DNA of 64,000 nt from Norana najaformis (taxonomy: Eukaryota > Annelida > Clitellata > Crassiclitellata > Hormogastridae), in NCBI GenBank assembly GCA_964023275.1, contig OZ029923.1, positions 4,600,229 through 4,664,228 on the forward strand. Reading direction: 5' to 3'. A program made the position numbers and the translations under genes. Position 1 is the stretch's first letter, and every line of letters begins with the position of its first letter. The notes below the pieces were generated by a model. It was not told the origin of the DNA, did no database searches, and worked only from the letters and a program-made list of their open reading frames with translations. This document shows positions 33,172 through 42,642 of the stretch, piece by piece.

Positions 33172-33520
33172 GGAATTCATTCGTTCATTCATTCATTCAT
33201 TCAGAGCATTTATATATCGCATGCATGCTGAATGGAAGTAAAGTATCCCACATGATCCCACAAGTGAGACGTAGGGGAGGTGCTCATTTCCTTTTCTTAC
33301 GCCCTTGAGCCAGCAACGGGCGAATCCCAAGGTCCTGGACACGGGGCCAGTGCATCACAGAAGTTACCGTTTGCTTCCCAGCTTATGCAGGTACCAAATT
33401 CTACTGCTTGGTACCTGAGCACGGTGTGCACAAACATGTCCAGGATCGTTACACGGAGTCGAACCTGCAACCGCATGATCATTGACGAAACGTGTTACCA
33501 ACAGACCACCACGCCGCACA
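33172..33520 (-). mobile_element. tRNA-derived SINE, family A (copy 2, near full length)
   Basis: Minus sense: tRNA-like head with B-box AGGTTCGACTCC (~33450), body CACCGTGCTCAGGTACC, CAAGGTCCTGGAC reversed, CTACGTCTCACTTGTGGGAT, then GCATGCGATATATAAATGCT and a GAAT tail (ATTCATTC run at 33178-33202 on the plus strand). It lies in the intron upstream of the last exon, about 170 bp from its acceptor. Confidence 0.82.
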
Positions 33521-33648
33521 TGCGTTTTGTACGTATGCTTAAACCAGCTCTTGTGCCTTTTAAGAGCCTCTCAAAGGAATTACGACAAAGTTTCAGTGCG
33601 TCTGAGGGCGACTATCAAACGGCAAAGGGCCATGCTGTTGCTCAAAGA

Positions 33649-33860
33649 AATCGTAATCGAGGTTGCTACAGCATCCAACGAAAGCTAAGTTGCGGGCGGG
33701 AACCAGCTTATTCGCAGGCGCTCAGTCAAAACAAAATCGACAGGCAAGAAGGGTTCGGCCCCAGGTCAAGATCCAGGAGCCAGGCAGGCAGTCAGACGGC
33801 TAAGGTAGACGGTGTTTGGAATTAGATTTGCTGATAGATAAGGGGAAGAAGAGGAATGGC
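33649..33860 (-). mobile_element. LINE 3' end, GATTAC-tail family (copy 6)
   Basis: AAATCGTAATCGAGG at the left, GCATCCAACGAAAGCTAAGT, CTCAGTCAAAACAAAATCGA and the CAGGCAGGCAG segment. Lies within the last intron of the Met-like gene. Confidence 0.75.
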
Positions 33861-34086
33861 AGTGGAGGCCGTGTCAAAAATGCAACGGAAAAGCCTTGCA
33901 TGAATGCTAAAGTAATGTAATGTAACAATTTCTAGGGCATCATAAGCAGCAATCCGCCTCCAGCTACGCTTTACACAGTCAGTGCAAGCCAAAACATCCA
34001 ATTAACAGGATTCAATGTGTCTCTTTTAGTAAAGAATTGCAAATGCCAGGAAATTTACAAACATAAAAAGCAGCCAATGCTGCACG

Positions 34087-34466
34087 TAGATCACCTGGCC
34101 AAGGTGCAGATCACCTGGCCAAGGTGTAGATCACCTGGCCAAGGTGCAGATCACCTGGCCAAGGTGTAGATCACCTGCCCAAGGTGTAGATCACCTGGCC
34201 AAGGTGCAGATCACCTGGCCAAGGTGCAGATCACCTGGCCAAGGTGTAGATCACCTGGCCAAGGTGTGGATCACCTGGCCAAGGTGTAGATCACCTGGCC
34301 AAGGTGCAGATCACCTGGCCAAGGTGTAGATCACCTGGCCAAGGTGTGGATCACCTGGCCAAGGTGTAGATCACCTGGCCAAGGTGCAGATCACCTGGCC
34401 AAGGTGTGGATCACCTGGCCAAGGTGTAGATCACCTGGCCAAGGTGTGGATCACCTGGCCAAGGTG
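34087..34466. repeat. 20-bp palindromic satellite, 19 copies
   Basis: Unit TCACCTGGCCAAGGTGYRGA repeated 19 times from 34091 with almost no drift. Nearly all variation is at the YR positions (TA, CA, TG). The core CACCTGGCCAAGGTG is almost self-complementary (CACCT/AGGTG arms, GGCC centre), and every unit carries a CACCTG E-box. It lies in the last intron of the Met-like gene. The translated LAKV/SPGQG frames are artefacts. Confidence 0.97.
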
Positions 34467-34894
34467 TTCCCGCTTATAGAAGAAGACAGATCCCGAACCC
34501 AACCTCTTGTTTCAATGGTACAATTTCATGTAAACATACACACGCAGATCAATCGGTTCTGAGAAAGGCTGCACTTTGGGCTGTGGTGTCAGATCATTGC
34601 ACGCCATTTTCTAGACCCTTCCTTTCGTTGAAGCATCGCTGCTTACAAGCTAAAGATCGTGCTCACGAGGCAAGAAACAACTTGAGTAAACAGCCACTCC
34701 CCGGGGCATAGTGCCAGAAAGAAGATGAATGCAGGATCCTGCGACCAAGGACATCGCCGAGCGGCCACACACTTCTGCTACACGCAGTATTTGTTAGCTT
34801 CAGCTGTTTGTAAGAAAGATGATGTTCAGCCGAATAGCTTGACGATGGTGTTCTAGGCACAGCACTGCGTCTCAGGAGTCAGGTTTAGTTTTCC

Positions 34895-35015
34895 ACTCAT
34901 TCATTCGTTCATTCATTCATTCATTCATTCATTTATTCATTCATTCATTGTATTTACACAGTGTCTCTTCCAGAGTCCTACTCAGCAGTGCTTTCTTTCA
35001 ATTCCTTTCAGTTTG
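34895..35015 (-). mobile_element. Retroposon 3' end, family G, (GAAT)n tail
   Basis: ATTCATTC tail at 34898-34950, then GTATTTACACAGTGTCTCTTCC and CTACTCAGCAGTGC. A diverged copy of the type at 18605 and 48000. Confidence 0.55.
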
Positions 35016-35197
35016 GTATGCAAGCATTAGCAGAGTTTTGCTTTGAAACTGATTTACCAATCCAAACAGGATTCAGGACTGAGTGGGCACCAGAGGGACT
35101 GGTCACCTATTTAAGGCTCAATACTGCATAACTTTACTGCACATGCCAGCATCATATCCACAGCGCCAAGTGGCCATCCATACAACTGAAGTATATC

Positions 35198-35320
35198 ATT
35201 CATTCCTTCATTCAGAACAATTATATAGCACCCCTTAAAGTAGTATATATCCAGAGGGGCTCCCAGCCCAGCTGTGGCAAAAGAGAACAGCTTTCAATCG
35301 TTGGTGAAAAGTGTATCTAA
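35198..35320 (-). mobile_element. Retroposon 3' end, family G
   Basis: ATTCATTCCTTCATTC tail, ACAATTATATAGCACCCCTT, AAAGTAGTATATATCCAGAG and GGCAAAAGAGAACAGCTTTC. Similar body to the copy at 47940-48070. Confidence 0.6.
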
Positions 35321-35379
35321 CATTCCTTGTTAGAAGGAGACTCAGATTAAGAGGAAGGCTAACAACTGAGAAGGGGCAA

Positions 35380-36255
35380 CGTTGCACTGTTGTCGTCGTT
35401 GTTGTTGTCGTTGTTGTTGCATTGTTGTAGTGCATGAAAAAGAAATAACAATTTTGCCTCGGAATGAAGATTTCCACATCCAGTCAATCTGGAAACAGGG
35501 CAGCAAAGCTCAAGCAAGTAGGAAGGCGCCTCCCGCAACTGACATCGCTAGACCCACATCAAAATCTTAAATTCATAACTTATGATATATCATCATCTAT
35601 ATATCAAAAGTTACTTTGGATACTATGATCGACAAATCACTTTTTCTCTATCTGTATATCGCTTCATACAGCAGCATAAATTACAATACAGATGTTTTGC
35701 ATATAATACAGAATCTTGCGTATACTTTGATGCATGTCGTGTTATGCACATTCAGCATATCGCGTTAAGATTTTGCATCTCTTTTTTGTTGCATGTAACG
35801 TGTAGACAGCAAATACATGGACGACTGAACAATAAATATTGTGGATGTGACAGTCTCTTGATCTTTGCACATAATGTATTTCACATAAATCACATCGCAT
35901 TGACTACATCGTAAAATGTATGAGGCAGCTAAAGAGTTTGGTACACCATATGGATTTGCTCTAAAACTGGCAAGACATCCCAGGCACGGTTTAACGGGCG
36001 ACTGATTTAGAATGCATCATGGTTGCATGTGAGTGAAGTTTCAAGGCAGAATTTTAAAAAATGTAGAGAAAGTCATTCACAGTCGAGAACAAGCCGTTCA
36101 AGCATCGAATGTATCTAGACATTTATGTAGTGCCTTAAAGGAAACTCTTCAATGAGCTCACGCACATTTATTATAGCACAGAACATCAATTATTGCACTC
36201 TTTCAGAACACCAAACACTATCAATTTATAACAGAACAACAATAAAAAATTAACG
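35380..36255. other. Intron sequence without recognised element
   Basis: Short (GTTGTCGTT)n at 35389-35422. Otherwise AT-rich and unassigned. Confidence 0.4.
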
Positions 36256-36258
36256 AAT

Positions 36259-36530
36259 ATGTATGTATGTATCACTAAATTTGTAAAGCGCCTTTTAAGT
36301 AACTCACAAAGGCGCTGCAGCAAGGGTACCTAATGGTCTCTAAATAGGAACGTCTTGAGATGGGCAGAAAATGTTTCTTGAACTGTTGAACAGGCAAGGG
36401 ATCGGATGTCTGGTGGAAGTGTTCCAGAGAGACAGCCCCACAGTGGAGAAGGTGCGACCCACCCAAGCCGTGGTGCGAGAACGCAATATGATGAGATGAC
36501 CATGTGTTACCGATCGTAGTCTCTGCCGAC
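36259..36530 (-). mobile_element. Retroposon 3' end with ATGT tail, LINE-like coding remnant
   Basis: (ATGT)n at 36259-36270, then AATTTGTAAAGCGCCTTTTA. The minus frame beyond reads LPVQQFKKHFLPISRRS, similar to the LINE C-terminal FRxxLKxxL context. 5'-truncated copy in an intron. Confidence 0.5.
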
Positions 36531-36801
36531 CAGGTATTACTACTCGTCATAATGACGATGATGATGCAATGATGATGAAGACGATTATCATTATGACGAA
36601 GACTAATAACGAATAAACAAACCAGAAAAAAGGGGAAATTAATAATAAACACACAAGTTATTAAACTACAAAAACAACTAACAGTAAATAGCTTGTTTCA
36701 AAAACGGCTCACCAAATAAACCAGAAATCATAAAACATAAATAATAGATGTATAAATTATTAAATAAACAAATAAATAAAACAAATAGCCTTTTCGCTTA
36801 C

Positions 36802-37671
36802 CACACTTCCCAAGGACGACACTCTCGCCCTCGTGGGCCTTGGCGTCCCCTGTGCTGCCGTCTGAACAACTCCATCCTGAACAGCTGCCAGTGCGCTCCT
36901 CAAAATCGTGTTTGCCTGCGACTTGTCAACGAGTAGCTGCCTCAGCAGCAGATGCTGGCCTCCTGCGACGTTTATCGCATCTCGACTTTGCGCCATTTTC
37001 CCTGCATCTAGCATCATCCCGTCTCTCTGCAGCAGCAGGCTGGCCAATGCGCTGTTATCCTCGTTAGAAAAGCGTCGACGCACAAACTTGTCGGAAAACG
37101 TAGTCGCGCTCTTCTGGGCAGCTTCCGAAGCGCGATCCACATCAGACTCAACACTGCACATCTCGTCAGGTGAAGCGCAAAAACTATCGCTTTGCACCTG
37201 TGAGTTAGTGCGAGAGAGAACTGTGCCTTGATGGTCGCTGCTGCTGGTGGTGGTGTTGCTCAAGAAGGACGGCCGGACGGTTGGAATGCTCTTGCCGCCA
37301 TCGTCTTTAGTCGCGTGAGTATCAAATACCATGCTGATGCTGGAAAAATCGTGCGGAGGGCTTTTCGGATCGAATTTCGGATTTGCAGCCATTCTGATCC
37401 GAAACTTTCTCATCCCGACCACAACGTCGATCGTGGAATCGTCCACTTCTTCGACTTCTGGAATAACGCAGTCGACGCTGGCTGACGACGGTGTTGATGG
37501 CAATGATGCCAGCGAGTGTGGTTCCTGAATGCTCTGCGAAGATTCGTCCATGTCCTCGTTGCAGTCAATCGAGGAAGGAGTGTTGCTACACGTATTTTGG
37601 GCCACCTCAATACAGTGTTTTTTGTCCTCGATGCGCTGATTCTGGTCCTCCAGCGCAAGAATTCCATCTTG
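36802..37671 (-). CDS. Met: Met-like gene, exon after PAS-B
   Basis: 290 codons in phase 0 if the second AG (37672-37673) is the acceptor. The first AG (37676) would add CGAG and need a phase-2 donor that I cannot find. Starts QDGILALEDQNQRIEDKK, consistent with the sequence that follows PAS-B. It continues acidic and Ser-rich (VIPEVEEVDDSTIDVVVG), then KFDPKSPPHDFSSISMVF and a more helical C-terminal part (LASLLLQRDGMMLD, GQHLLLRQLLVDK, ILRSALAAVQDG). Consensus donor GTG/GTAAGC at 36801. LLLRQLL and its neighbours could mediate protein contacts. Confidence 0.85.
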
Positions 37672-38119
37672 CTCGCTGGAAAAGTAAACGACAAAATCAA
37701 ATGAACAAACACGGCAGAATTACACAAAATCACACCAGAACATTTGCTTAAGAATGAATCACGTTAGAATAAATTTCAGTAATAAAGCATCACAGCAGAA
37801 TCTGCATCATAATAAAGCGTCTTATAAGGAGGTTTTGGTGTACATAAAACTCAAGCTCGGCTGCACAGTGCATGTTCTGACAAGGTGGCTCAATCTACTA
37901 TCCTCAGGAACTAATGATTTAAACCTGGTGACTAGACACTGTCGCAGACTTCAGCAAATTGTGCACCACTACCTCAAAACATCACCGTGCAGTAGAGGGC
38001 TTAAAAAGGTGTACCGTCCTTAGAAATGCGGTGATGCGCCAAACAACCTTTCAACCTTGAACCACACTTCTCAGCAGCTTCTGTCAACCACTGCTTAACC
38101 TCTGCATTTACCGACTACA

Positions 38120-38405
38120 AGATATAACCATGCACATGAAAGTAGCATGCTACTAACGAAGCTATATAAATTGTCGTAATTACAATTCAGATATAACCAT
38201 GCTACTAACGATGCTATATAAATTGTCGTAATTACAATTACAATTCAGATATAACCATGCTACTAACGATGCTATATAAATTGTCGTAATTACAATTACA
38301 ATTCAGATATAACCATGCTACTAACGATGCTATATAAATTGTCGTAATTACAATGCTACTAACGATGCTATATAAATTGTCGTAATTACAATTACAATTC
38401 ATCTC
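38120..38405. repeat. 58-bp tandem repeat, about 4.5 copies, containing a retroposon 3' end
   Basis: Unit: CAGATATAACCATGCTACTA, ACGATGCTATATAAATTGTC, GTAATTACAATTACAATT. The second and third parts are the GCTATATAAAT end and an ATTAC-type tail, so a retroposon 3' end seems to have been amplified in tandem. In a Met-like intron. Confidence 0.88.
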
Positions 38406-38482
38406 TTACCAAACACAGGGTCGTGTACATCACGCCTATTACCTTAACCTTTTACTGAGTATAAGATCACGCACGACTGGAA

Positions 38483-38690
38483 CAGTCTAATCTAATCTAA
38501 TGACTTCTAAAACGCTGTTATCACAATACTCAAGGCATCAGTCGATGGTCGCTTCAAGTCAAAATCGCAGTCAAAAATCATATACTGCTGGAGAAGACGA
38601 GTCGAATTCCAAAGGGTCAGAGAAACCAGAAGCTAAGCTACAGCGGGAAAGCGAGTTGAAAGAGATCTGTCTCTAGCTTAGACCTGAAGG
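38483..38690 (-). mobile_element. Retroposon 3' end, GATTA-tail family F (copy 2)
   Basis: TCTAATCTAATGACTTCTAA, AACGCTGTTATCACAATACT and GCATCAGTCGATGGTCGCTT, then TCAGAGAAACCAGAAGC. The same body occurs at 46890-47110. Confidence 0.75.
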
Positions 38691-39008
38691 ACATCACAGA
38701 ACTGACGAACGAATAGAACTTGGCTTGCATGACAAACGTGCATTGAATCACTTACTCTGTTCAGCAAACATTATCAAACAGTCTTAAAATGCGCTTGTTT
38801 CGATCTGCAAGATAGTCACAAACACAGCCTGAGAGGTACTTATTAGATAAAAGGCGCTATATTAAGTGTTCTGATAAATACACACATGTAAACCATGTGT
38901 GTTACTTCTACCACTACCAGTTTATCTTTCATCAACGCATTTCAGCAGTCGCTACAAAGGCGCTATACAAATTCGATGATAAACGCACAACTAATTCCAG
39001 TCGAGTAC

Positions 39009-39160
39009 ACACTCGAGAACCGTGTTGATGCTGATGATGAACTTGGGTTTCGATGTCCAAGAGTCGATGACCATGTGCGTGTTAGTCTGTACGTACAGGA
39101 TTTCCCGAGATTTCGTGAACATTCGGAAAACTGTCAGCGGCACACAGCCATTCTCCAGAA
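39009..39160 (-). CDS. Met: Met-like gene, PAS-B exon 3
   Basis: Acceptor CATCTTTTTGTAG before 39160. Two nucleotides plus 50 codons: LENGCVPLTVFRMFTKSR, EILYVQTNTHMVIDSWTSK, PKFIISINTVLEC. This is the second half of a PAS fold (the VFRMFTKSREILYVQT strand pair and the IISINT strand). The preceding exon ends in phase 1, so the joint codon is TTT (Phe). The 3' boundary is the least certain in the gene: donors are possible after GAGT (39011), GAGTGT (39009) or ACG (39021). Only phase-0 options join the next exon in frame, through its second AG. Confidence 0.82.
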
Positions 39161-39185
39161 CTACAAAAAGATGCCACGAGTCATT

Positions 39186-39430
39186 TTCCTTCAAAAAAAT
39201 GTAATTACATAATTTTGTATGTACTACGTTTTCCAAGATGTACTTACTACGCAAATTTGTAACTACTACGTTTCCTCAGATGTAATTATTATGTAAATCT
39301 GTAAGTACTACGTTTCCTCAGATGTAATTATTACGTAAATTTGTAAGTATTACGTTTTCTGATGTAATTATTAAGTAAATGTGTAAGTACTATGTTTTCT
39401 CAGGCGTAATCATTACATAAATTGGTAACA
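39186..39430. repeat. 42-bp tandem repeat, about 5 copies
   Basis: Unit: GTAATTATTACGTAAATTTG, TAAGTACTACGTTTCCTCAG, AT. It fills much of the 528-bp intron between the two PAS-B exons and begins about 25 bp from the acceptor of exon 39009-39160. Confidence 0.88.
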
Positions 39431-39688
39431 CGCTCGCAAAGTCAACCAAACTGCAAACCCGAGATGAAAGTCACAGTGTAGGGACCTTGGGCAAGTCCTC
39501 AATGCATGCCAACTTCTCAGAACAACCAACTGGCACACCACGAAAAACTAATCCTTTTCCTACATACGCAGGCTACGTAAAGCAACGAAAGGAGAAAAAC
39601 GTACAACAGATTCGTTCAACACATGAACAGGCGATGCACAGCAAGAGATGAATTAAAAGCAGGTACAGTTAATACCCCTCCTACGTAC

Positions 39689-39795
39689 AAAGGTTATGTA
39701 CAGCGACGACTGAAGCTATGTCATCCGGATGAAGCAGTGAATAGGCAGAGAACCCAATGCTCTCTCCAGGTAGAAAACCAGTCAACAAAGCTCCC
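39689..39795 (-). CDS. Met: Met-like gene, PAS-B exon 2
   Basis: Acceptor GTTGTTGTTTTAG, donor T/GTACGT. One nucleotide, 35 codons and one nucleotide. It reads GALLTGFLPGESIGFSAY, then SLLHPDDIASVVAVHNL. HPDD followed by a helix is a PAS hallmark. The first joint codon is AG+G (Arg), giving DQRGALLTGF from the exon at 41239, and the last is T+TT (Phe). Too short to stand out as an ORF, but phase and motif both fit. Confidence 0.88.
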
Positions 39796-39954
39796 CTAAA
39801 ACAACAACAACGACAACAGATTTCCATTACAACCGGTTCGACTCGCTAAGATTTTGCTGAAAACTGCACCAATCATCTTCAGATAATCTCGCTTTTACCC
39901 CAGTTATCTGCTTCATCTCGTGTTTCCGTTACTGGTCACCAAATGCATTTCTCC

Positions 39955-40030
39955 TCGTTGCCCTGACTTACTGGATATCGACTGGACATCGACTGGACAT
40001 CGACTGGACATTGACTGGACTTCGCCAACA
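39955..40030. repeat. 11-bp tandem repeat (ATCGACTGGAC)
   Basis: About five units with single-base changes, in a Met-like intron. Confidence 0.8.
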
Positions 40031-40094
40031 GATCACAACTTTCGACTATGACTGCCATTAGAGACCAGTAACGCATTTGTTAACATGCCAAACG

Positions 40095-40252
40095 TCCATT
40101 GGCTTACCCAACGCAGCCTGGCGGAATTCGACCCGGCTTCTCCAACGGTATATGATCTTTGACTGCGATTCTGACTTGAAGCGACCATCGAATGATGCCT
40201 TGAGCATTATGATAACGGTGCTATAGAAGTCACTGGATTAGATTAGATTAGA
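40095..40252 (+). mobile_element. Retroposon 3' end, GATTA-tail family F (copy 3)
   Basis: ACTTGAAGCGACCATCGAAT, GCATTATGATAACGGTGCTA, TAGAAGTCACTGGATTAGATTAGATT. Clean GATTA tail. Opposite strand to the host gene. Confidence 0.8.
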
Positions 40253-40332
40253 TACTGAGGAATTGCAGTAGTGAACAAGCAAACAAACAATTAAATACAC
40301 AACACAATAAACAAATAAAAGGGGCAAAGTCA

Positions 40333-40440
40333 CAAAGACACTCAACCATAAAGACAGACATACAGACTGACACTCAGCCACAAAGACAGACATACAGAAT
40401 GACACTCAACCATAAAGACAGACATACAGAATGGCACATT
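40333..40440. repeat. ~30-bp tandem repeat, 3 copies
   Basis: AAAGACAGACATACAGA and TGACACTCAACCAT units. Confidence 0.85.
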
Positions 40441-40569
40441 CACAGTTCTCCTCATTTTAAGATTTAACTGACAAAGGTCATTCAGAGCAACTTCAGTGAT
40501 AACAACATTTGCATAGCACTTTTCAGGGACCTCTAAGGAGCAACCATAAGTTCGATTATGTTACGAAGT

Positions 40570-41238
40570 CTACGTCTAGTTTAACGTCATTTAAATTAAG
40601 AAGCCTCCCTTTAGTTTAATGTCAATTAAATTACGAATCCTCCCTTTAGTTTAATGTCGATTAAATTACGAAGCCTCCCTCTAGTTTAATATCGATTAAA
40701 TAATGAAGCCTCCCTTTAGTTTAATGTCGATTAAATTACGAAGCCTCCCTTTAGTTTAATGTCGATTAAATTACGAAGCCTCCCTTTAGTTTAATGTCGA
40801 TTAAATAATGAAGCCTCCCTTTAGTTTAATGTCGATTAAATTACGAAGCCTCCCTTTAGTTTAATGTCGATTAAATTACGAAGCCTCCCTCTAGTTTAAT
40901 ATCGATTAAATAATGAAGCCTCCCTTTAGTTTAATGTCGATTAAATTACGAAGCCTCCCTTTAGTTTAATGTCGATTAAATTACGAAGCCTCCCTCTAGT
41001 TTAATATCGATTAAATAATGAAGCCTCCCTTTAGTTTAATGTCGATTAAATTACGAAGCCTCCCTCTAGTTTAATATCGATTAAATAATGAAGCCTCCCT
41101 TTAGTTTAATGTCGATTAAATTACGAAGCCTTCCTCTAGTTTAATGTCGATTAAATTACGAAGCCTCCCTCTAGGTCAATGTCGATTAAATTACGAAGCC
41201 TCCCTTTAGTTTAATGTTGATTAAATTATGAAGCCTAC
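40570..41238. repeat. 35-bp satellite, about 19 copies, abutting a splice donor
   Basis: Unit: TTAGTTTAATGTCGATTAAA, TTACGAAGCCTCCCT, with a recurring variant (CTAGTTTAATATCG.., AATAATG) every few units that suggests higher-order duplication. The terminal unit at 41205-41240 carries the functional donor of the exon at 41239. Each unit also holds an ATTTAAT/ATTAAA homeodomain-like core. Confidence 0.95.
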
Positions 41239-41398
41239 CTTTGGTCACTGTAGGTTATTTTTCCATCCAGTTCGTGTCGGGTGATCCACTGGTTTGAAGT
41301 GCTGTCCATCACCGGATACAATTCCTGGATCGGTTGCCGAGAGACGAGCTTAGCAACAGCAATAAGGCAGACTGAAGGCTCTGAAGGTGACTGGACGC
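41239..41398 (-). CDS. Met: Met-like gene, PAS-A/PAS-B linker and PAS-B start
   Basis: Acceptor GTCTTTTTGTATCCAG, donor AAAG/GTAGGC. Two nucleotides, 52 codons and two nucleotides. It reads VQSPSEPSVCLIAVAKLV, SRQPIQELYPVM, then NQWITRHELDGKITYSDQ. The CLIAVAKLV strand followed by TRHxLDGKIxYxDQR is the classic junction of bHLH-PAS proteins running into PAS-B. Joint codons: G+GC (Gly) upstream and AG+G (Arg) downstream. Confidence 0.92.
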
Positions 41399-41702
41399 CT
41401 GGATACAAAAAGACCAACATGAGACAATACGACTGAGACAATGACAAAGCAATCCAGACGTGGCAGTGAAGACAAAACGTTTAAGATATGGTTATGTACT
41501 GACCTTTAACTCGTCCTCGATGCACTGCTGCTCAAATATTTGTCATTAGATAGTGGTGCTATATAAAATTAACTACATAAATTACACAAATTTAATTTAA
41601 TTTTGTCCATTTGGACCATCACATGTACGAAGATCCTTGATTAAAAGGAAAAACTGATATGTACAAATCTTTGTGCCCATGCATATACGAACTAACTGTA
41701 TA

Positions 41703-41905
41703 AAGTGGTCTGTTGGTAACGCGTCTGGTCAATGGTCATGCGGTTGTGGGTTCAACTCCATGTAACGACCCTGGACAAGTTGTTTGCGCACACCGTGCCT
41801 CTGTCACTAAGCAGTATAGTTTGGTACTGGAGAAATCTTGGAAGTAAACGGCAAATCCTGTGATGCACTGGCCCCATGTTCAGGACTTTGGGATTCATCC
41901 GCTGC
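41703..41905 (+). mobile_element. tRNA-derived SINE, family A (copy 3)
   Basis: GGTCTGTTGGTAACGCGTCT head, perfect B-box GGTTCAACTCC, then CACCGTGCCTCTGTCACTAA and GACTTTGGGATTCATCCGCT. Its 3' part is replaced at about 41905 by the inverted SINE B copy. Confidence 0.8.
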
Positions 41906-42132
41906 CGTCTGATGATGATGAGTTCTCCGCCTGAAGGCAGGTCCATTGGCTTTATGCCACCCGGGATGAGATTGAGGTGGTTTCCTGTTGTCTGTGAGGA
42001 TCCTGTTGCTTTCCTCACAGACAACTGTGGGTGAGCAACTCGTCCAAGTGGACGCAGTGGCTTGAGGCAGATTCGAACCCGTGACCCTCCGGTTACAAGG
42101 CAATGACCACACCACTACACCACCGCGTCCCA
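41905..42132 (-). mobile_element. tRNA-derived SINE, family B
   Basis: Minus sense: GGGACGCGGTGGTGTAGTGG head, B-box GGGTTCGAATCTGCC, an internal CAGACAAC/GTTGTCTG pair (TTGTCTGTGAGGA ... CCTCACAGACAA) and GGTGGCATAAAGCCAATGG. It faces SINE A in the opposite orientation and its head is only about 30 bp from the donor of exon 42163-42303. Confidence 0.75.
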
Positions 42133-42162
42133 CACACAGTATTTATAAACCTGAAAAACTAC

Positions 42163-42303
42163 CAGCTGCGCTGTCGGCGGGCGACATTCGCTTGAGATGA
42201 CCGACAAGATGCATCAGTTCGTAGCAGGTCGACTGCGGGTCAAGGACGTTGAGCATCTTGATGCAGAACGATCGCTGTCCGTTTACTGGAACGTGGGCTA
42301 CAT
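42163..42303 (-). CDS. Met: Met-like gene, PAS-A exon 3
   Basis: Acceptor CGATTCTTACAG, donor CTG/GTAGTT. Two nucleotides, 46 codons and one nucleotide. It reads VAHVPVNGQRSFCIKMLNVL, then STCYELMHLVGHLKRMS. RSFxxKM...YExxHxVGHL is the end of PAS-A in Met and related bHLH-PAS proteins. Joint codons G+AT (Asp) and G+GC (Gly) fit both neighbours. Confidence 0.92.
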
Positions 42304-42307
42304 CTGT

Positions 42308-42500
42308 AAGAATCGTAATCGTAAACTTGAGATTTCAAAAGCTAAGTCGCGGCAACTCACTTATTCACAGGCGCTCAGTCAAAACAAAATCGATAAGCAA
42401 CACGGGTTCGGTTCCAGGTCAAGATTCAAGAGTGAGGCAGGGAGTCTGACGGTACGGTGGGTGGTGTCTGCGCTGGACCTTCGCTATAACACAAAATCAG
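42308..42500 (-). mobile_element. LINE 3' end, GATTAC-tail family (copy 7), at a splice acceptor
   Basis: AATCGTAATCGTAAACTTGAG, TTTCAAAAGCTAAGTCGCG, TCAGTCAAAACAAAATCGAT. On the minus strand its 3' tail ends within about 5 nt of the CAG acceptor of exon 42163-42303, so the acceptor's upstream sequence is retroposon-derived. Confidence 0.8.
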
Positions 42501-42642
42501 GTCACAGACATTGATCCCAAATTCAATTAAGCATAAATGTGATCTTTGGAAGAACTCCTAGCGCACAAATATCTATTCTCGCTGGTCTTCCTTTTCTCGT
42601 GGTTTGCCGAGTTGATATTTGGTTCAATGGTTGGGTAGTATA

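Noticed and set aside
34087-34466. CRISPR-like regular repeat array
   Set aside because: The units are contiguous with no spacers, and the setting is a eukaryotic intron. It is a satellite.
39161-39190. Alternative acceptor TTTTTTTGAAG upstream of the PAS-B exon 3
   Set aside because: It would insert residues (ENDSWHLFVV) that do not fit the PAS helix-to-strand spacing. The AG at 39161 gives the expected HNLFLENG join.
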